DNA of 35,586 bases from Deltaproteobacteria bacterium (lineage in GTDB: Bacteria; Myxococcota_A; UBA9160; UBA6930), in NCBI GenBank assembly GCA_019312665.1, contig JAFDCZ010000074.1, forward strand, positions 1 to 35,586. Reading direction: 5' to 3'. The first letter of the stretch is position 1; the number at the start of each line of letters is the position of its first letter. The translations under genes and the position numbers were made by a program. Shown here one piece after another: positions 23,808 through 32,214 of the stretch. Under the pieces are notes generated by a model that did not search any database, was not told the origin of the DNA, and saw nothing but the letters and a program-made list of their open reading frames with translations.

Positions 23808-25043
23808 ATGGAAACCGCCGTACAAAGGCCGCAGCCCGAAGCCCGCGGGGACCTGGAGGAGGACCGCCAGGGCCCGTTGGAACGGCTCGCCGGCTTCCGC
23901 TTCACGTACCTCGCGATCTTCCTGTTCCTGGTCGCCTACGTCTTCTCGGTCGAGGCCCTCGAAGCCGTGATGGCCGCCCACTTCGAATCCGAGGTCGAGG
24001 CCGCTACCAACGTAGAGCCCGGCGACGGGCCGGTTGCAGAACAGATCCGCGATCGCATCGACGCCCTCCTCACTAGCTCGCCCTGGATCCGCGTCGGGCG
24101 CGTCCGGGTTCGCCCGATCGTGTTGGGAGCGGACGGCACCACCCTGTTGTTCGCGGGCAGCTATGCCCCGCCCGTGGCGCCGTCCGACACGAATGGCGCG
24201 GAATTGTTGCCGGCCATCGTCGATGTCGACGTGAGCGTCCCCCACAACGCACTCGCCGCCAACGGCATCCTCGTCGCCTACGCGGCGCTCCTGGTGACGA
24301 GCCTGATCGGCTACACCCGCCGCCTGACCCGGCTCGAAGAAAAAGCTCTTCGAGGCGTCATGGACGAACGAGCGTCGATGGCGGAACGCACCCAATCGAT
24401 TTCCCTGGAGCTCGGCCAGGTTCGAAGCCGGCTCGCGGAGGTGGAGCCGGAGAAGGAAATCTATTTCGAGGAAATCGAGTCACTCCAGGACGAGCGGACC
24501 CGTCTGCGCTCCCGCCTGGCCGAGGTAGAGAACCGCGAGGCTGCGCTTCGAGCAGAGGCCGCCGGAAGCTCGGAGCTGAATGAGGAACGTCGCGCGCTGG
24601 AGGAGCTTCTCGAGGAAGCGACCGGAGACCTCGAATCCAAGGACGACGAGATCCGCCGCCTGCAGAAGCAGGTCAAACGCACGGGCAAGGGCGCGAGCAA
24701 GGAATCGGACCTGGTGAGCCGCCGGCTGCGCACGCTCTACAAGGAGCTCGAGGTCGATGATCACGCCATCGAGGGCATCCTTGCGCTGGGAGACGAGAGC
24801 CAGAAGCTCCGCGCCGAAGAAGCGCTGAAGAAGCTTTGTGACGACCCGGAGAACGCGGGCGTGAGACGCAAGGTCGGCGGCCTGCCCGTCCATCTCAACG
24901 TCTTCGAGCTGGGCTTCGCCGGCAAGGGCCGCGTCTACACGACCAAAGGCCAGAGCCGTCGCTTCCGGGTGCTGGTCGTCGGCGGGAAGAACTCCCAGAA
25001 GACAGATCTCGAGTACCTGAGCCGGCTTCCCAAGGGCACCTGA
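23808..25043 (+). CDS. Membrane coiled-coil protein with a C-terminal domain resembling RelE/HigB-type folds
   Basis: A 411-residue protein, not recognised as a whole. It has one helix near 33-49, a periplasmic domain (about 50-150) with strands such as IRVGRVRVRPIVLGADG, a second helix at 151-169, a long charged coiled coil (about 172-292) and a compact C-terminal domain (about 300-411). That domain contains RRKVGGLP, GKGRVYTTKGQSRRFRVLVVGGKNSQKTDLEYL, an order of strands reminiscent of the HigB/RelE toxin core (R-Y, hydrophobic strand, GGK-SQ-D). The resemblance is by eye and uncertain. ATG 23808 follows a divergent gap; no adjacent antitoxin-like gene is seen. Confidence 0.7.
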   Translation: METAVQRPQPEARGDLEEDRQGPLERLAGFRFTYLAIFLFLVAYVFSVEALEAVMAAHFESEVEAATNVEPGDGPVAEQIRDRIDALLTSSPWIRVGRVRVRPIVLGADGTTLLFAGSYAPPVAPSDTNGAELLPAIVDVDVSVPHNALAANGILVAYAALLVTSLIGYTRRLTRLEEKALRGVMDERASMAERTQSISLELGQVRSRLAEVEPEKEIYFEEIESLQDERTRLRSRLAEVENREAALRAEAAGSSELNEERRALEELLEEATGDLESKDDEIRRLQKQVKRTGKGASKESDLVSRRLRTLYKELEVDDHAIEGILALGDESQKLRAEEALKKLCDDPENAGVRRKVGGLPVHLNVFELGFAGKGRVYTTKGQSRRFRVLVVGGKNSQKTDLEYLSRLPKGT

Positions 25044-25088
25044 GCAACCCGACGCTCGACCATCGCACCCGCGCGCCAAGCTTCGCGT

Positions 25089-25460
25089 TCAGCGCGCCAA
25101 GCAGGACCGAAGGGTCGATTTCAGCTCCGCATCATCCCACGGCTTGGGAAGCAGGGCTGTGATCCCGGCGCGGGCGATCTCGGGCTGGGGGATCTCTTCA
25201 GGCCAGCCGGTGAGGAGGATCCGCGGCACACGGCTTCCGCCGCGCTCGACCTCGGTGAGGAAGGCGATGCCGTGGGTGCCCGGCATCTTCTGGTCCGAGA
25301 CGATCAAGTCGACCTGCCGTTCGCTGAGAAGCTGAAGCGCTTCGTCCGCGGAGCCAGCGGTCAGGATTTCGTAGCCCTCTCGGCGCAGAGAGCGGCTGAG
25401 CGCGGAGAGGATGTGCTTCTCGTCATCCACGAGCAGGACGACCGGGAGCGGCTCACTCAC
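25089..25460 (-). CDS. Single-domain response regulator receiver protein
   Basis: A 123-residue stand-alone receiver domain. It carries acidic pair Asp11-Asp12 (VVLLVDDEKHILS), the phosphoacceptor aspartate in LIVSDQKMPG, a threonine in ILLTGWPE and the invariant lysine in LLPKPW. GTG 25460 overlaps the stop of the histidine kinase gene (GTGA), so the pair is translationally coupled, and phosphotransfer from that kinase is the obvious inference. There is no output domain; it may act by protein contact or as a phosphate sink. Confidence 0.9.
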   Translation of the reverse strand: MSEPLPVVLLVDDEKHILSALSRSLRREGYEILTAGSADEALQLLSERQVDLIVSDQKMPGTHGIAFLTEVERGGSRVPRILLTGWPEEIPQPEIARAGITALLPKPWDDAELKSTLRSCLAR

Positions 25461-27112
25461 AACAGCTCGTCCGCATCGCCCAACGGCAGCCGAACCTCGA
25501 AGCTCGTGCCACGGCCCGGCTCGCTTTCGACCCGCAGCGTACCGCCGTGGTTGCGGATCAGATTGAAGGAGGTCGAGAGACCAAGCCCCGTGCCGACACC
25601 CACTTCCTTGGTGGTGAAGAAGGGATCGAAGATCCGGTCGAGAGTGCTCTTGGGCATCCCTGCGCCGTTGTCGGATACGGTGATCAGCACCTCCTCGCCT
25701 TGCAGCTCGGTACGCAGGCGAATCTCTCCGCGCAGCTCTTCCAGAGCCGCCCGTTCCTCGATCGCCTGGTAGGCATTCACGAGCAGGTTCATGAACACCT
25801 GCTTCAGCTGCATCGGGAAGCAGACCACCGGCGCCAGCTCGGCGTACTGCTTCGTCAGCACGACCGAGTGCTTCATCATGGTCCACACGATGTGGGCCGT
25901 GGAATCCAACGCCCGATTCACATCGCAGAGCGCGCGCTCCGCCGTGTCCTGATGGGAGAAGGCCCGCAAGTCGGTCACGATGGCGCGGATCCGCTCGGAA
26001 CCCTCCAGCGATTCGCGAATCGCCGTTCCGAAATCCCGCATCAGGAAATTCGCGTCGACGGCCTGGATCGTGGCGTCCAACGCGCTCGCCGCTTCCCGCA
26101 CTTCCTGGCCGTCGAGTACCTCGCGTCCGGATGCATTGCGCAGGCCCTCCACGTGGGCCCAGACCTTCTGGAAATCATCGAGGTACTCGGTGAGCTGGGA
26201 AAGGTTCGCGTGAATGAAGCCCATCGGGTTGTTGATCTCGTGGGCGACGCCGGCGGCCAACTGGCCGATCGAAGCCATCTTTTCCGTCTGCAGAACCTGA
26301 CGCTGAAGCTGCTTGATCTCGGTCAGGTCCTGGAAGATCGCGACCGCGCCCTCTCGAATACCCTTCGCGTCGACGAGCGGTGCGCAGGAAATTCCGGTGG
26401 GGATCAAGGTTCCGTCCGCTCTCGTCAGAACCGTCTCGACGCCGCGAAAGCACGTGCCGTTCTCGAGGGTCTGAAGCGGCAGGACATCGCCCGGGGCCGC
26501 ACCCGGGAACCAATCGCGAATATCCCGCCGGGTGAGCTCGCCGGGCCCCGCGCCGAGCACCCTCTCGGCTGTTGGATTGGCGTAGGAAACCATCGCGTCG
26601 CGATCGATCACGAGCACCGCACTATTCATGTTTTCGATCACATGACGGCTGTAACGGCTCACATTATCTACGTTTTCTTTACTCCCATCCGGCGGGACAC
26701 TGGCCTTGATCCGGCGTATCCATTGGAGCTGCTCGCGAGCGGCGATCGATAGTTCGTCGGCGAGGGCCGGGCCACGGGCCACGCACGCCGCAGCACCCGC
26801 TCGAAAGGCCCGGAGGGCGAAGGCCTCGTCGCCGGCCTCCCCGACCACGATCGCCGGCGTAGCGCCCTCCCCGGCACGCTGCAGAAGGGACCAGAGATCA
26901 TCGCCGAGGCGGCAATCGAGGACGGCCAGATCCGCATGCCGGCCGCGCAGGGCAGCGGCGGCCACGCGAACCTCGTGATGCAATTCGAGCTGAACCGCAG
27001 GGCCCAACCTGCGAAGCGCATCCGAAGTGGATGTTGCCGCAGGGCCTTCCTGAAAGGGCTCCGCGATCAGCAGGTGAACCGTCACACCAGAAGCCGCGTT
27101 CACAGCCCGCAC
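25457..27112 (-). CDS. Sensor histidine kinase with N-terminal receiver-like and PAS domains
   Basis: A 551-residue cytoplasmic kinase without membrane helices. Residues 12-115 resemble a receiver domain with Asp66 in LAVLDCRLGDD, but the acidic pair is reduced (LLIAEP) and the terminal Lys is replaced, so it is probably a degenerate receiver. A PAS domain follows (about 155-265), then the HisKA segment with the phosphoacceptor His291 (GVAHEINNPMG) and an HATPase_c domain with DNGAGMP and GTGLGLS. It resembles NtrB-type kinases, in keeping with the NtrC-type gene directly upstream. It probably phosphorylates both that regulator and the downstream single receiver. Confidence 0.93.
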   Translation of the reverse strand: MRAVNAASGVTVHLLIAEPFQEGPAATSTSDALRRLGPAVQLELHHEVRVAAAALRGRHADLAVLDCRLGDDLWSLLQRAGEGATPAIVVGEAGDEAFALRAFRAGAAACVARGPALADELSIAAREQLQWIRRIKASVPPDGSKENVDNVSRYSRHVIENMNSAVLVIDRDAMVSYANPTAERVLGAGPGELTRRDIRDWFPGAAPGDVLPLQTLENGTCFRGVETVLTRADGTLIPTGISCAPLVDAKGIREGAVAIFQDLTEIKQLQRQVLQTEKMASIGQLAAGVAHEINNPMGFIHANLSQLTEYLDDFQKVWAHVEGLRNASGREVLDGQEVREAASALDATIQAVDANFLMRDFGTAIRESLEGSERIRAIVTDLRAFSHQDTAERALCDVNRALDSTAHIVWTMMKHSVVLTKQYAELAPVVCFPMQLKQVFMNLLVNAYQAIEERAALEELRGEIRLRTELQGEEVLITVSDNGAGMPKSTLDRIFDPFFTTKEVGVGTGLGLSTSFNLIRNHGGTLRVESEPGRGTSFEVRLPLGDADELL

Positions 27113-27187
27113 CTGCTTCGATGGAGCCCGCCGATCACGCTCGATCCTCTCGCCTGTCAGGTGTCGCGGAGAGGCGACTGCGCCAGT

Positions 27188-28759
27188 CTACCGGACGGCC
27201 TCGAGCCTACCCAGCGGCCCCGCCGGACCCGCGGAACGTCGGCCCGCCTCGATCCCGTGCTTGGAGAGCTTCCGGTACAAGGTGGAGCGACCAATCCCGA
27301 GCCTGCGCGCGGCCTCACTGGCATCGCCTCGGCTCTCTTCCAACGCGCGCTCCAGCGCCAGGCGCTCATAGGCGTCGAGGGAGAGCGGCACGGCGCCGCC
27401 AACGCTCTTTGATGCCAGCGGCGGCAATGGAGAGTGGCTGAGCTGAAAGTCGGCAACGCCAAGCCGCTCGCCCAGGGCAAACGCCAGGGCGGATTCGATG
27501 GCGTTCTCCAGCTCACGAACGTTGCCAGGCCAGCGTTGCCTGCAAAGCCGCTCCAACGCCTCCGGCGTGAAGCCACGCACCGGCGAATCCGAACGGCGAT
27601 GCTTGTGCAGGAGATGCTGGGCGAGCAGCGCCACATCCTCGCTGCGTTCCCGCAGCGGCGGCAGCTCGATGCGAACCACGTTCAACCGGTAGTAGAGATC
27701 CTGGCGGAACGTGCCCTCCGCAACCATCTCGGACAGATCTCGATTGGTCGCGCAGATGACCCGGATGTCCACCGGCACGGCTTGGCTCGCGCCGACCGGG
27801 CGGACTTCCTTCTGCTGCAATGCGCGCAGCAGCTTGGCCTGTACACTCGGCGGGATCTCGCCGATCTCATCCAGGAAGAGCGTTCCGCCGTCTGCCACCC
27901 GGAAAAGCCCCGGGGCACCCACGGCGCCGGTAAAGGCGCCCTTCTCGTGTCCGAAGAGCTCGCTCTCGATGATCGACTCCGGCAGCGCACCACAATCGAC
28001 CGGCACGAACGCAGCTTCCTTGCGCACGCTCGCGGCGTGAATGGCCCGGGCCACGATCTCCTTGCCGGTCCCGCTTTCGCCCTGGAGCAGCACGTTGGAC
28101 TCGTTGTGGCGAAGGCTTTCGATCATCCGCACGATCGCCCGCATCGAAGGCGCTCCGCCGATCAGTTCGGGCGCGCCGTCGCGCCCTGCCAGCTCCTGCT
28201 CGAGCATCCGGGTGCGATCGACCAGACGTCGGCGCTCGATGGCGCGACGCACGGTATTCCGCACCCGATGAATGTCGCCAACGGGCTTCTCCAGGTAGTC
28301 AAAGGCACCGAGGCGCATGCAGCCGACCGCGCTCTCTACGCTGGCATGGCCCGTCAGGACGATGACCTCGAGATCCGGCCGCAGGGCCTTGATCCGCTCG
28401 AGCACCGCGATGCCATCGACAGTCCCCAGTACGAGATCGAGGAGAACCAGATCCAGCATCGGATCCGCCAACTGGGGCTCGAGTTCGGCCCAGCACGAGG
28501 CGGCCAACAGGGTATGCCCCTCCGGTCGCAGGATACGATCCATGGCGCGGACGAAGAGCGGCTCGTCATCGACCAGGAGGACCCGACCGCCAGCGGCAAT
28601 TCCGGCCTGACCGCCAGCGGCAATTCCGGCCTGACCGCCAGCGGCAATTCCGGCCTCAGAGGCAGGTGAACGCGACTCGTTCTTCGAGTCCCGGTTTGCC
28701 GGCGTGCCGAACTCGGAAGTCGAGTCCTGGCTCGCGGGGGGTACGCGCTCCGAGGTCAT
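27188..28759 (-). CDS. NtrC-family sigma-54-dependent response regulator
   Basis: A 523-residue regulator: receiver (about 60-175, acidic pair in VLLVDDEP and phosphoacceptor Asp108), AAA+ domain with Walker A GESGTGKE (227-234), an intact sigma-54-contacting GAFTGA loop (274-279), Walker B FLDEIGE, and a Fis-type HTH (DASEAARRLGIGRSTLYRKL) at the end. Before the receiver is a 59-residue tail containing three exact 8-residue repeats (AGIAAGGQ type). ATG 28759 has GAGG five bases upstream and is the only start codon before the receiver. It begins an operon with the histidine kinase and single receiver that follow on the same strand. Confidence 0.93.
   Translation of the reverse strand: MTSERVPPASQDSTSEFGTPANRDSKNESRSPASEAGIAAGGQAGIAAGGQAGIAAGGRVLLVDDEPLFVRAMDRILRPEGHTLLAASCWAELEPQLADPMLDLVLLDLVLGTVDGIAVLERIKALRPDLEVIVLTGHASVESAVGCMRLGAFDYLEKPVGDIHRVRNTVRRAIERRRLVDRTRMLEQELAGRDGAPELIGGAPSMRAIVRMIESLRHNESNVLLQGESGTGKEIVARAIHAASVRKEAAFVPVDCGALPESIIESELFGHEKGAFTGAVGAPGLFRVADGGTLFLDEIGEIPPSVQAKLLRALQQKEVRPVGASQAVPVDIRVICATNRDLSEMVAEGTFRQDLYYRLNVVRIELPPLRERSEDVALLAQHLLHKHRRSDSPVRGFTPEALERLCRQRWPGNVRELENAIESALAFALGERLGVADFQLSHSPLPPLASKSVGGAVPLSLDAYERLALERALEESRGDASEAARRLGIGRSTLYRKLSKHGIEAGRRSAGPAGPLGRLEAVR
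28585..28656 (-). repeat. Three perfect 24-base tandem repeats within the NtrC-type gene
   Basis: A 24-base unit is repeated three times without change at 28585-28608, 28609-28632 and 28633-28656. It encodes a Gly/Ala/Ile/Gln-rich linker just before the receiver. The length is divisible by three, so loss or gain of a unit keeps the frame; copy number could vary between strains. Confidence 0.95.
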
Positions 28760-28883
28760 GCAAGCCTCATCGGCGACAACCCCGACCGGGTTGAATCGCG
28801 CTGCGGGATCCTCGCGAGATGGGTTGAAGACTGCGCGCTCGATTCCTACCTTGCGGCCACTTCCCCCCGGAAGAGGTCTCGCT

Positions 28884-30278
28884 CTGGGCAAGCCCCACGT
28901 GCTGGTCGTCGACGACCATGAGCTGTATCGACGGGCCGTCGAGCGGGTGTTGACCCGTGGTGGCTACGAGGTTTCGTCTGCCAAGGACGCGACCGAGGCC
29001 ATGGCTGCGGTCACGGCCGGCCCTCTCGACCTGGTGATGTGCGACGTCAAGATGCCGGGGATCAGCGGCCTCGAGCTGGTTCGCCAGATCCACGATGTGC
29101 ACCCCGAGCTGCCTTGTATCGTCGTGACGGGCTACGGCGGCGCGGAGGCCTCCGTAGAAGCTCTTCGTGCAGGGGCATTCTGGTACCTCGAGAAGGCGAT
29201 GGACGGGCCTCAGCAGGATGTCCTGCGCCGGCTGGTGGGCCAGGCCATCGAGCATGGGCGACTGAAATCCGAGAACCGACGGCTCCAGCACCAGCTCCAC
29301 GATCGCTACCAGTTGGACAACATCGTCGGCGCCCGTGGCGGCCTCCACGCCGTTCTCGAAGTCGTACGACGCGTGGCCGAAACCGACAGCACGGTGCTGA
29401 TCACGGGCGAGAGTGGCACCGGGAAAGAGGTGATCGCCCGGGCGCTCCACTACAACAGCCCCAGGGCTGACCGGCCCCTCGTCACAGTCAATTGCGGTGC
29501 GATCCCCGAGGAGCTGCTCGAATCCGAGCTCTTCGGCCATGTCCGAGGGGCCTTCACGAACGCTGTGGCCCATCGCGAGGGGCGCTTCTCAGCTGCGAAC
29601 GGCGGCACGATCTTCCTCGACGAGATCGGCGACATGAGCCCGAACCTGCAGGTCAAGCTGCTGCGGGTGCTCCAGGAAAAGACCTTCGAGCCGGTCGGCT
29701 CCTCGCAGACCGAGCACGTGGACCTGCGGGTCATCGCCGCAACGAATCAGGATCTCGCCGAGGCGATCGAAACCAAGCAGTTTCGCGAAGACCTGTTCTA
29801 CCGCTTGAATGTCATCCCGATCCAGGTCCCCCCCCTGCGTGAGCGCCGGGAGGACATTCCCCTGCTGGTGCATCATTTCCTCACCCGGAACGCACCCAAC
29901 CTAGACGAACCGCCCTGCCAGCTCTCGGAGGCCGCCCTCGATTGTCTGGTCGCCCAGCCCTGGCCTGGCAACGTCCGCCAACTCGAGAACACCATCGAGC
30001 GCATGGTGGTCATGCGAGGTGAGGGCCAGATCGACCTGGAAAACCTGCCGGACGAGTTCCGAATCGGTGGCGCCACCGGGGCCGCCAGCACAGCGCCGAA
30101 GCTGAGCGAAGCGGGCCTCTCGTTCAACCAGGTCGTCGACGATTTCGAAGCCGACTTGATTCGACAGGCCCTCGAGCGCACCCACTGGAACAAGAACCAG
30201 GCAGCGCAGCTGCTCGGGCTGAATCGAACGACCTTGATCGAGAAGATCAAGAAGAAGGGCCTGACACCCGAAGTGTAG
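28884..30278 (+). CDS. NtrC-family response regulator with GAFTNA loop
   Basis: A 464-residue regulator if started at CTG 28884. Receiver (acidic pair VVDDHE, phosphoacceptor at residue 54 in VMCDVKMPG), AAA+ domain with GESGTGKE (175-182), a GAFTNA loop (222-227) in place of GAFTGA, Walker B FLDEIGD, and a Fis-type HTH (WNKNQAAQLLGLNRTTLIEKI). The CTG has GGAAGAGG eight bases before it and puts the phosphoacceptor at the canonical position; ATG 28758 and TTG 28824 are weaker alternatives that leave no divergent promoter space. The downstream sigma-54 promoter suggests its target. Identity is certain, the start is not. Confidence 0.9.
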   Translation: MGKPHVLVVDDHELYRRAVERVLTRGGYEVSSAKDATEAMAAVTAGPLDLVMCDVKMPGISGLELVRQIHDVHPELPCIVVTGYGGAEASVEALRAGAFWYLEKAMDGPQQDVLRRLVGQAIEHGRLKSENRRLQHQLHDRYQLDNIVGARGGLHAVLEVVRRVAETDSTVLITGESGTGKEVIARALHYNSPRADRPLVTVNCGAIPEELLESELFGHVRGAFTNAVAHREGRFSAANGGTIFLDEIGDMSPNLQVKLLRVLQEKTFEPVGSSQTEHVDLRVIAATNQDLAEAIETKQFREDLFYRLNVIPIQVPPLRERREDIPLLVHHFLTRNAPNLDEPPCQLSEAALDCLVAQPWPGNVRQLENTIERMVVMRGEGQIDLENLPDEFRIGGATGAASTAPKLSEAGLSFNQVVDDFEADLIRQALERTHWNKNQAAQLLGLNRTTLIEKIKKKGLTPEV

Positions 30279-30661
30279 GTCGGGTCCCAATCGTCGCTCC
30301 CGCCGCGTTCCCCAGCCGGGTCTCTCGGATGTCAGGATTGCAACCCGGACCGCCGGCCTTTTGACGCTTCCGCCGGTTGCCTGCCGGGGTGCCTCCGCGG
30401 GCTGCGCCAGCCGATTCGCTGCTGCTTTCGCCCGGGCCGAGCCCCGCGCTTCACCCGAAATGCCTGGGAGTTCAGCCGGTTAGCAGGCACTTCCGCCGAT
30501 CGCTTCGGCAGCTGCCCGGTGTCGCCCGTCCGAGAACCGGGACATTGGCACGACGCCTGCTTTGACCCGCACCCGAAGTGCAACGGGTCGGCAGGAAGGG
30601 TCGCCTGCAGGAACCCGAGGCAAGATGCGGCAAGAGCCCGCGCAAAAAGGTGAAGAATCGA
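30279..30661 (+). promoter_or_regulatory. Upstream region of the FliA-like gene
   Basis: This 383-base gap has no credible gene. It holds a sigma-54 promoter (30546-30561) and about 265 bases upstream of it, where activator binding sites would be expected. Small inverted repeats occur (for example CCGA-TCGCT-TCGG at 30499-30511), but I could not identify an NtrC-type binding site. Confidence 0.6.
30546..30561 (+). promoter_or_regulatory. Sigma-54 (-24/-12) promoter
   Basis: TGGCACG-N4-CTGCT has GG (30547-30548) and GC (30559-30560) exactly ten bases apart, the hallmark of RpoN promoters. Transcription would start near 30572, about 90 bases before the sigma factor start codon. Its position fits the NtrC-type activator encoded immediately upstream. 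Confidence 0.75.
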
Positions 30662-31429
30662 ATGGAAGCTCAGTTGCGTGACGCGAGAGAGAAGCATGGA
30701 GACATCCCGGGAGATCTGAAGGAAGCCATCGTCCTCGAGCACGCACCGCTCATTCGGTACATCGTCAACCGGATCGCTGTAAGGCTCCCCTCGCATATCG
30801 ACTTGGACGATCTGCACAACACGGGCGTGATCGGCCTGATGGATGCGATCGACAAATACGATCCCGGCAAGAACTGCAAGTTCAAGACGTATGCAGAGTT
30901 TCGGATCAAGGGCGCAATCCTCGACCAGCTCCGCTCTCTCGACTGGGTTCCGCGCAGCGTGCGCCAGAAGAGCCGCAAGCTCGAGCGTGCCTACGGCGAG
31001 GTCGAGCAGCGTCTCGGCCGCCAGGCCAATGAAGACGAGGTCGCGGACTCTCTCGGCCTGCAGATCGAGAAATTCCACGAGCTGATGAACCAGGTGCGCG
31101 GCATCTCGCTCGTCAACCTCGAAGAGATCCGCGGCGGCGGCCAGGACGGCGACCGCACAGGTTCCTTCGCCGACATCATTGAAGACGTGAACGCCGAGAA
31201 TCCGTTCTCGACGTTCAAGCTTCACGAGATGAAGGGCCTGATCGCCGACACCATCGCGATGCTCCCCGAGAAGGAGCGCCTGGTCATCTCGCTGTACTAC
31301 TACGAGGATTTGAACATGAAGGAGATCGGCAACATCCTCGGGATCACCGAATCCCGGGTGTGCCAGATCCACACCAAATCCGCCCTTCGCCTGCGCAGCA
31401 AGCTCAAGAACACGCTCGAGAACGAGTAG
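30662..31429 (+). CDS. fliA: FliA/WhiG-type alternative sigma factor
   Basis: A 255-residue group 3 sigma-70 factor with region 2 ([68 protein letters not shown]), region 3 ([23 protein letters not shown]) and region 4 ([40 protein letters not shown]-like). FliA normally directs late flagellar and chemotaxis promoters, while WhiG works in development; no flagellar genes are in view, so the regulon is open. ATG 30662 follows AAGGTGAAG. It is preceded by a sigma-54 promoter and by a sigma-54 activator gene, so it is probably the output of an RpoN-driven cascade. Confidence 0.9.
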   Translation: [255 protein letters not shown]

Positions 31430-31445
31430 CGCTCAGACGGCGCTT

Positions 31446-31472
31446 CCCGCTCGCCATGAGGGTGCGAGCGGG
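31446..31472. terminator. Stem-loop between convergent genes
   Basis: CCCGCTCGC (31446-31454) is perfectly complementary to GCGAGCGGG (31464-31472) around a nine-base loop, midway between the sigma factor and phosphatase stop codons. A 9-bp GC-rich stem without a T tract is consistent with a bidirectional terminator or 3'-end protector. Confidence 0.5.
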
Positions 31473-31482
31473 GAGGACCCGA

Positions 31483-32214
31483 TCAGGTGGAGGGGCAGCA
31501 CCGGGCGGCAATCACCGTGGTGTTGTCCTCGCCGCCGCGGGCGTTCGCGAGATCCACGAAGGATTCGCAGAGTTCCTGGAGATCCTCGATGTCCGTGGCC
31601 ATCTTCGCGATCTCGTGATCGTCGACGTGATTCGTCAGCCCGTCGGAGCAGAGCACGAAAACGTCGCCGAGGGCGGGCGAGATTTCCGCCAGATCCGGCT
31701 CGACGCTCTCGCGAACGCCGAGCGCCCGGGTCAGAACGTGTCGATGCGGGTGCCCCTTGGCATCGTCCTCGCTGATCTGGTTGCGACGCAGGAGATCCCC
31801 GACGATCGAGTGGTCGTCTGAAAGCTGGCGAATGACACCGGCCCGCACCCGGTAGGCACGGCTGTCTCCCACGTGGGCAAGCGCCGCGCGCTCGCCCTCC
31901 GCGAGCATCATCACGATGGTCGTTCCCATCCCTGCGTACTCGGGCCGCTGCTCGGCGGTGCTGAAGATCGTCCGGTTGGCGGAGGCAACGGCGTATCGGA
32001 GCTTCTCGGTGAGCGTGGCGGCTGCACCGTCGAGGGTCTGGATCGCCTTCAGCGAGGCTTCAGCGGCCAGCTCACTGGCGACCTGGCCGGCGGTATGCCC
32101 CCCCATGCCGTCCGCCACCACGTAGAGGCCGAGTTCGGGCGCCAACGCGTACCGATCCTCATTTTGCTTTCGCCGATGGCCGACATCGCTTGCCGCTGCC
32201 GCTCTCAGGATCAT
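31483..32214 (-). CDS. PP2C-family Ser/Thr protein phosphatase
   Basis: A 243-residue PPM phosphatase in a single cytoplasmic domain. Metal- and phosphate-binding motifs are KQNEDRY, VADGMGGHTAGQVAS, GMGTTIVMML, AHVGDSRAYRVR, LTRALG, LCSDGLTNHV and GGEDNTTVI, all complete. It removes phosphate from Ser/Thr residues and usually opposes Hanks-type kinases; none is present here. I chose ATG 32214, with GGAG just upstream, because the family begins at ILRAAAASDVG. It converges with the sigma factor and diverges from the receiver protein gene, so its target is not indicated. Confidence 0.92.
   Translation of the reverse strand: MILRAAAASDVGHRRKQNEDRYALAPELGLYVVADGMGGHTAGQVASELAAEASLKAIQTLDGAAATLTEKLRYAVASANRTIFSTAEQRPEYAGMGTTIVMMLAEGERAALAHVGDSRAYRVRAGVIRQLSDDHSIVGDLLRRNQISEDDAKGHPHRHVLTRALGVRESVEPDLAEISPALGDVFVLCSDGLTNHVDDHEIAKMATDIEDLQELCESFVDLANARGGEDNTTVIAARCCPST

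Noticed and set aside
25071..25101. Direct repeat GCGCGCCAAGC at the end of the receiver gene
   Set aside because: It is short, partly coding and not obviously structured; treated as chance.
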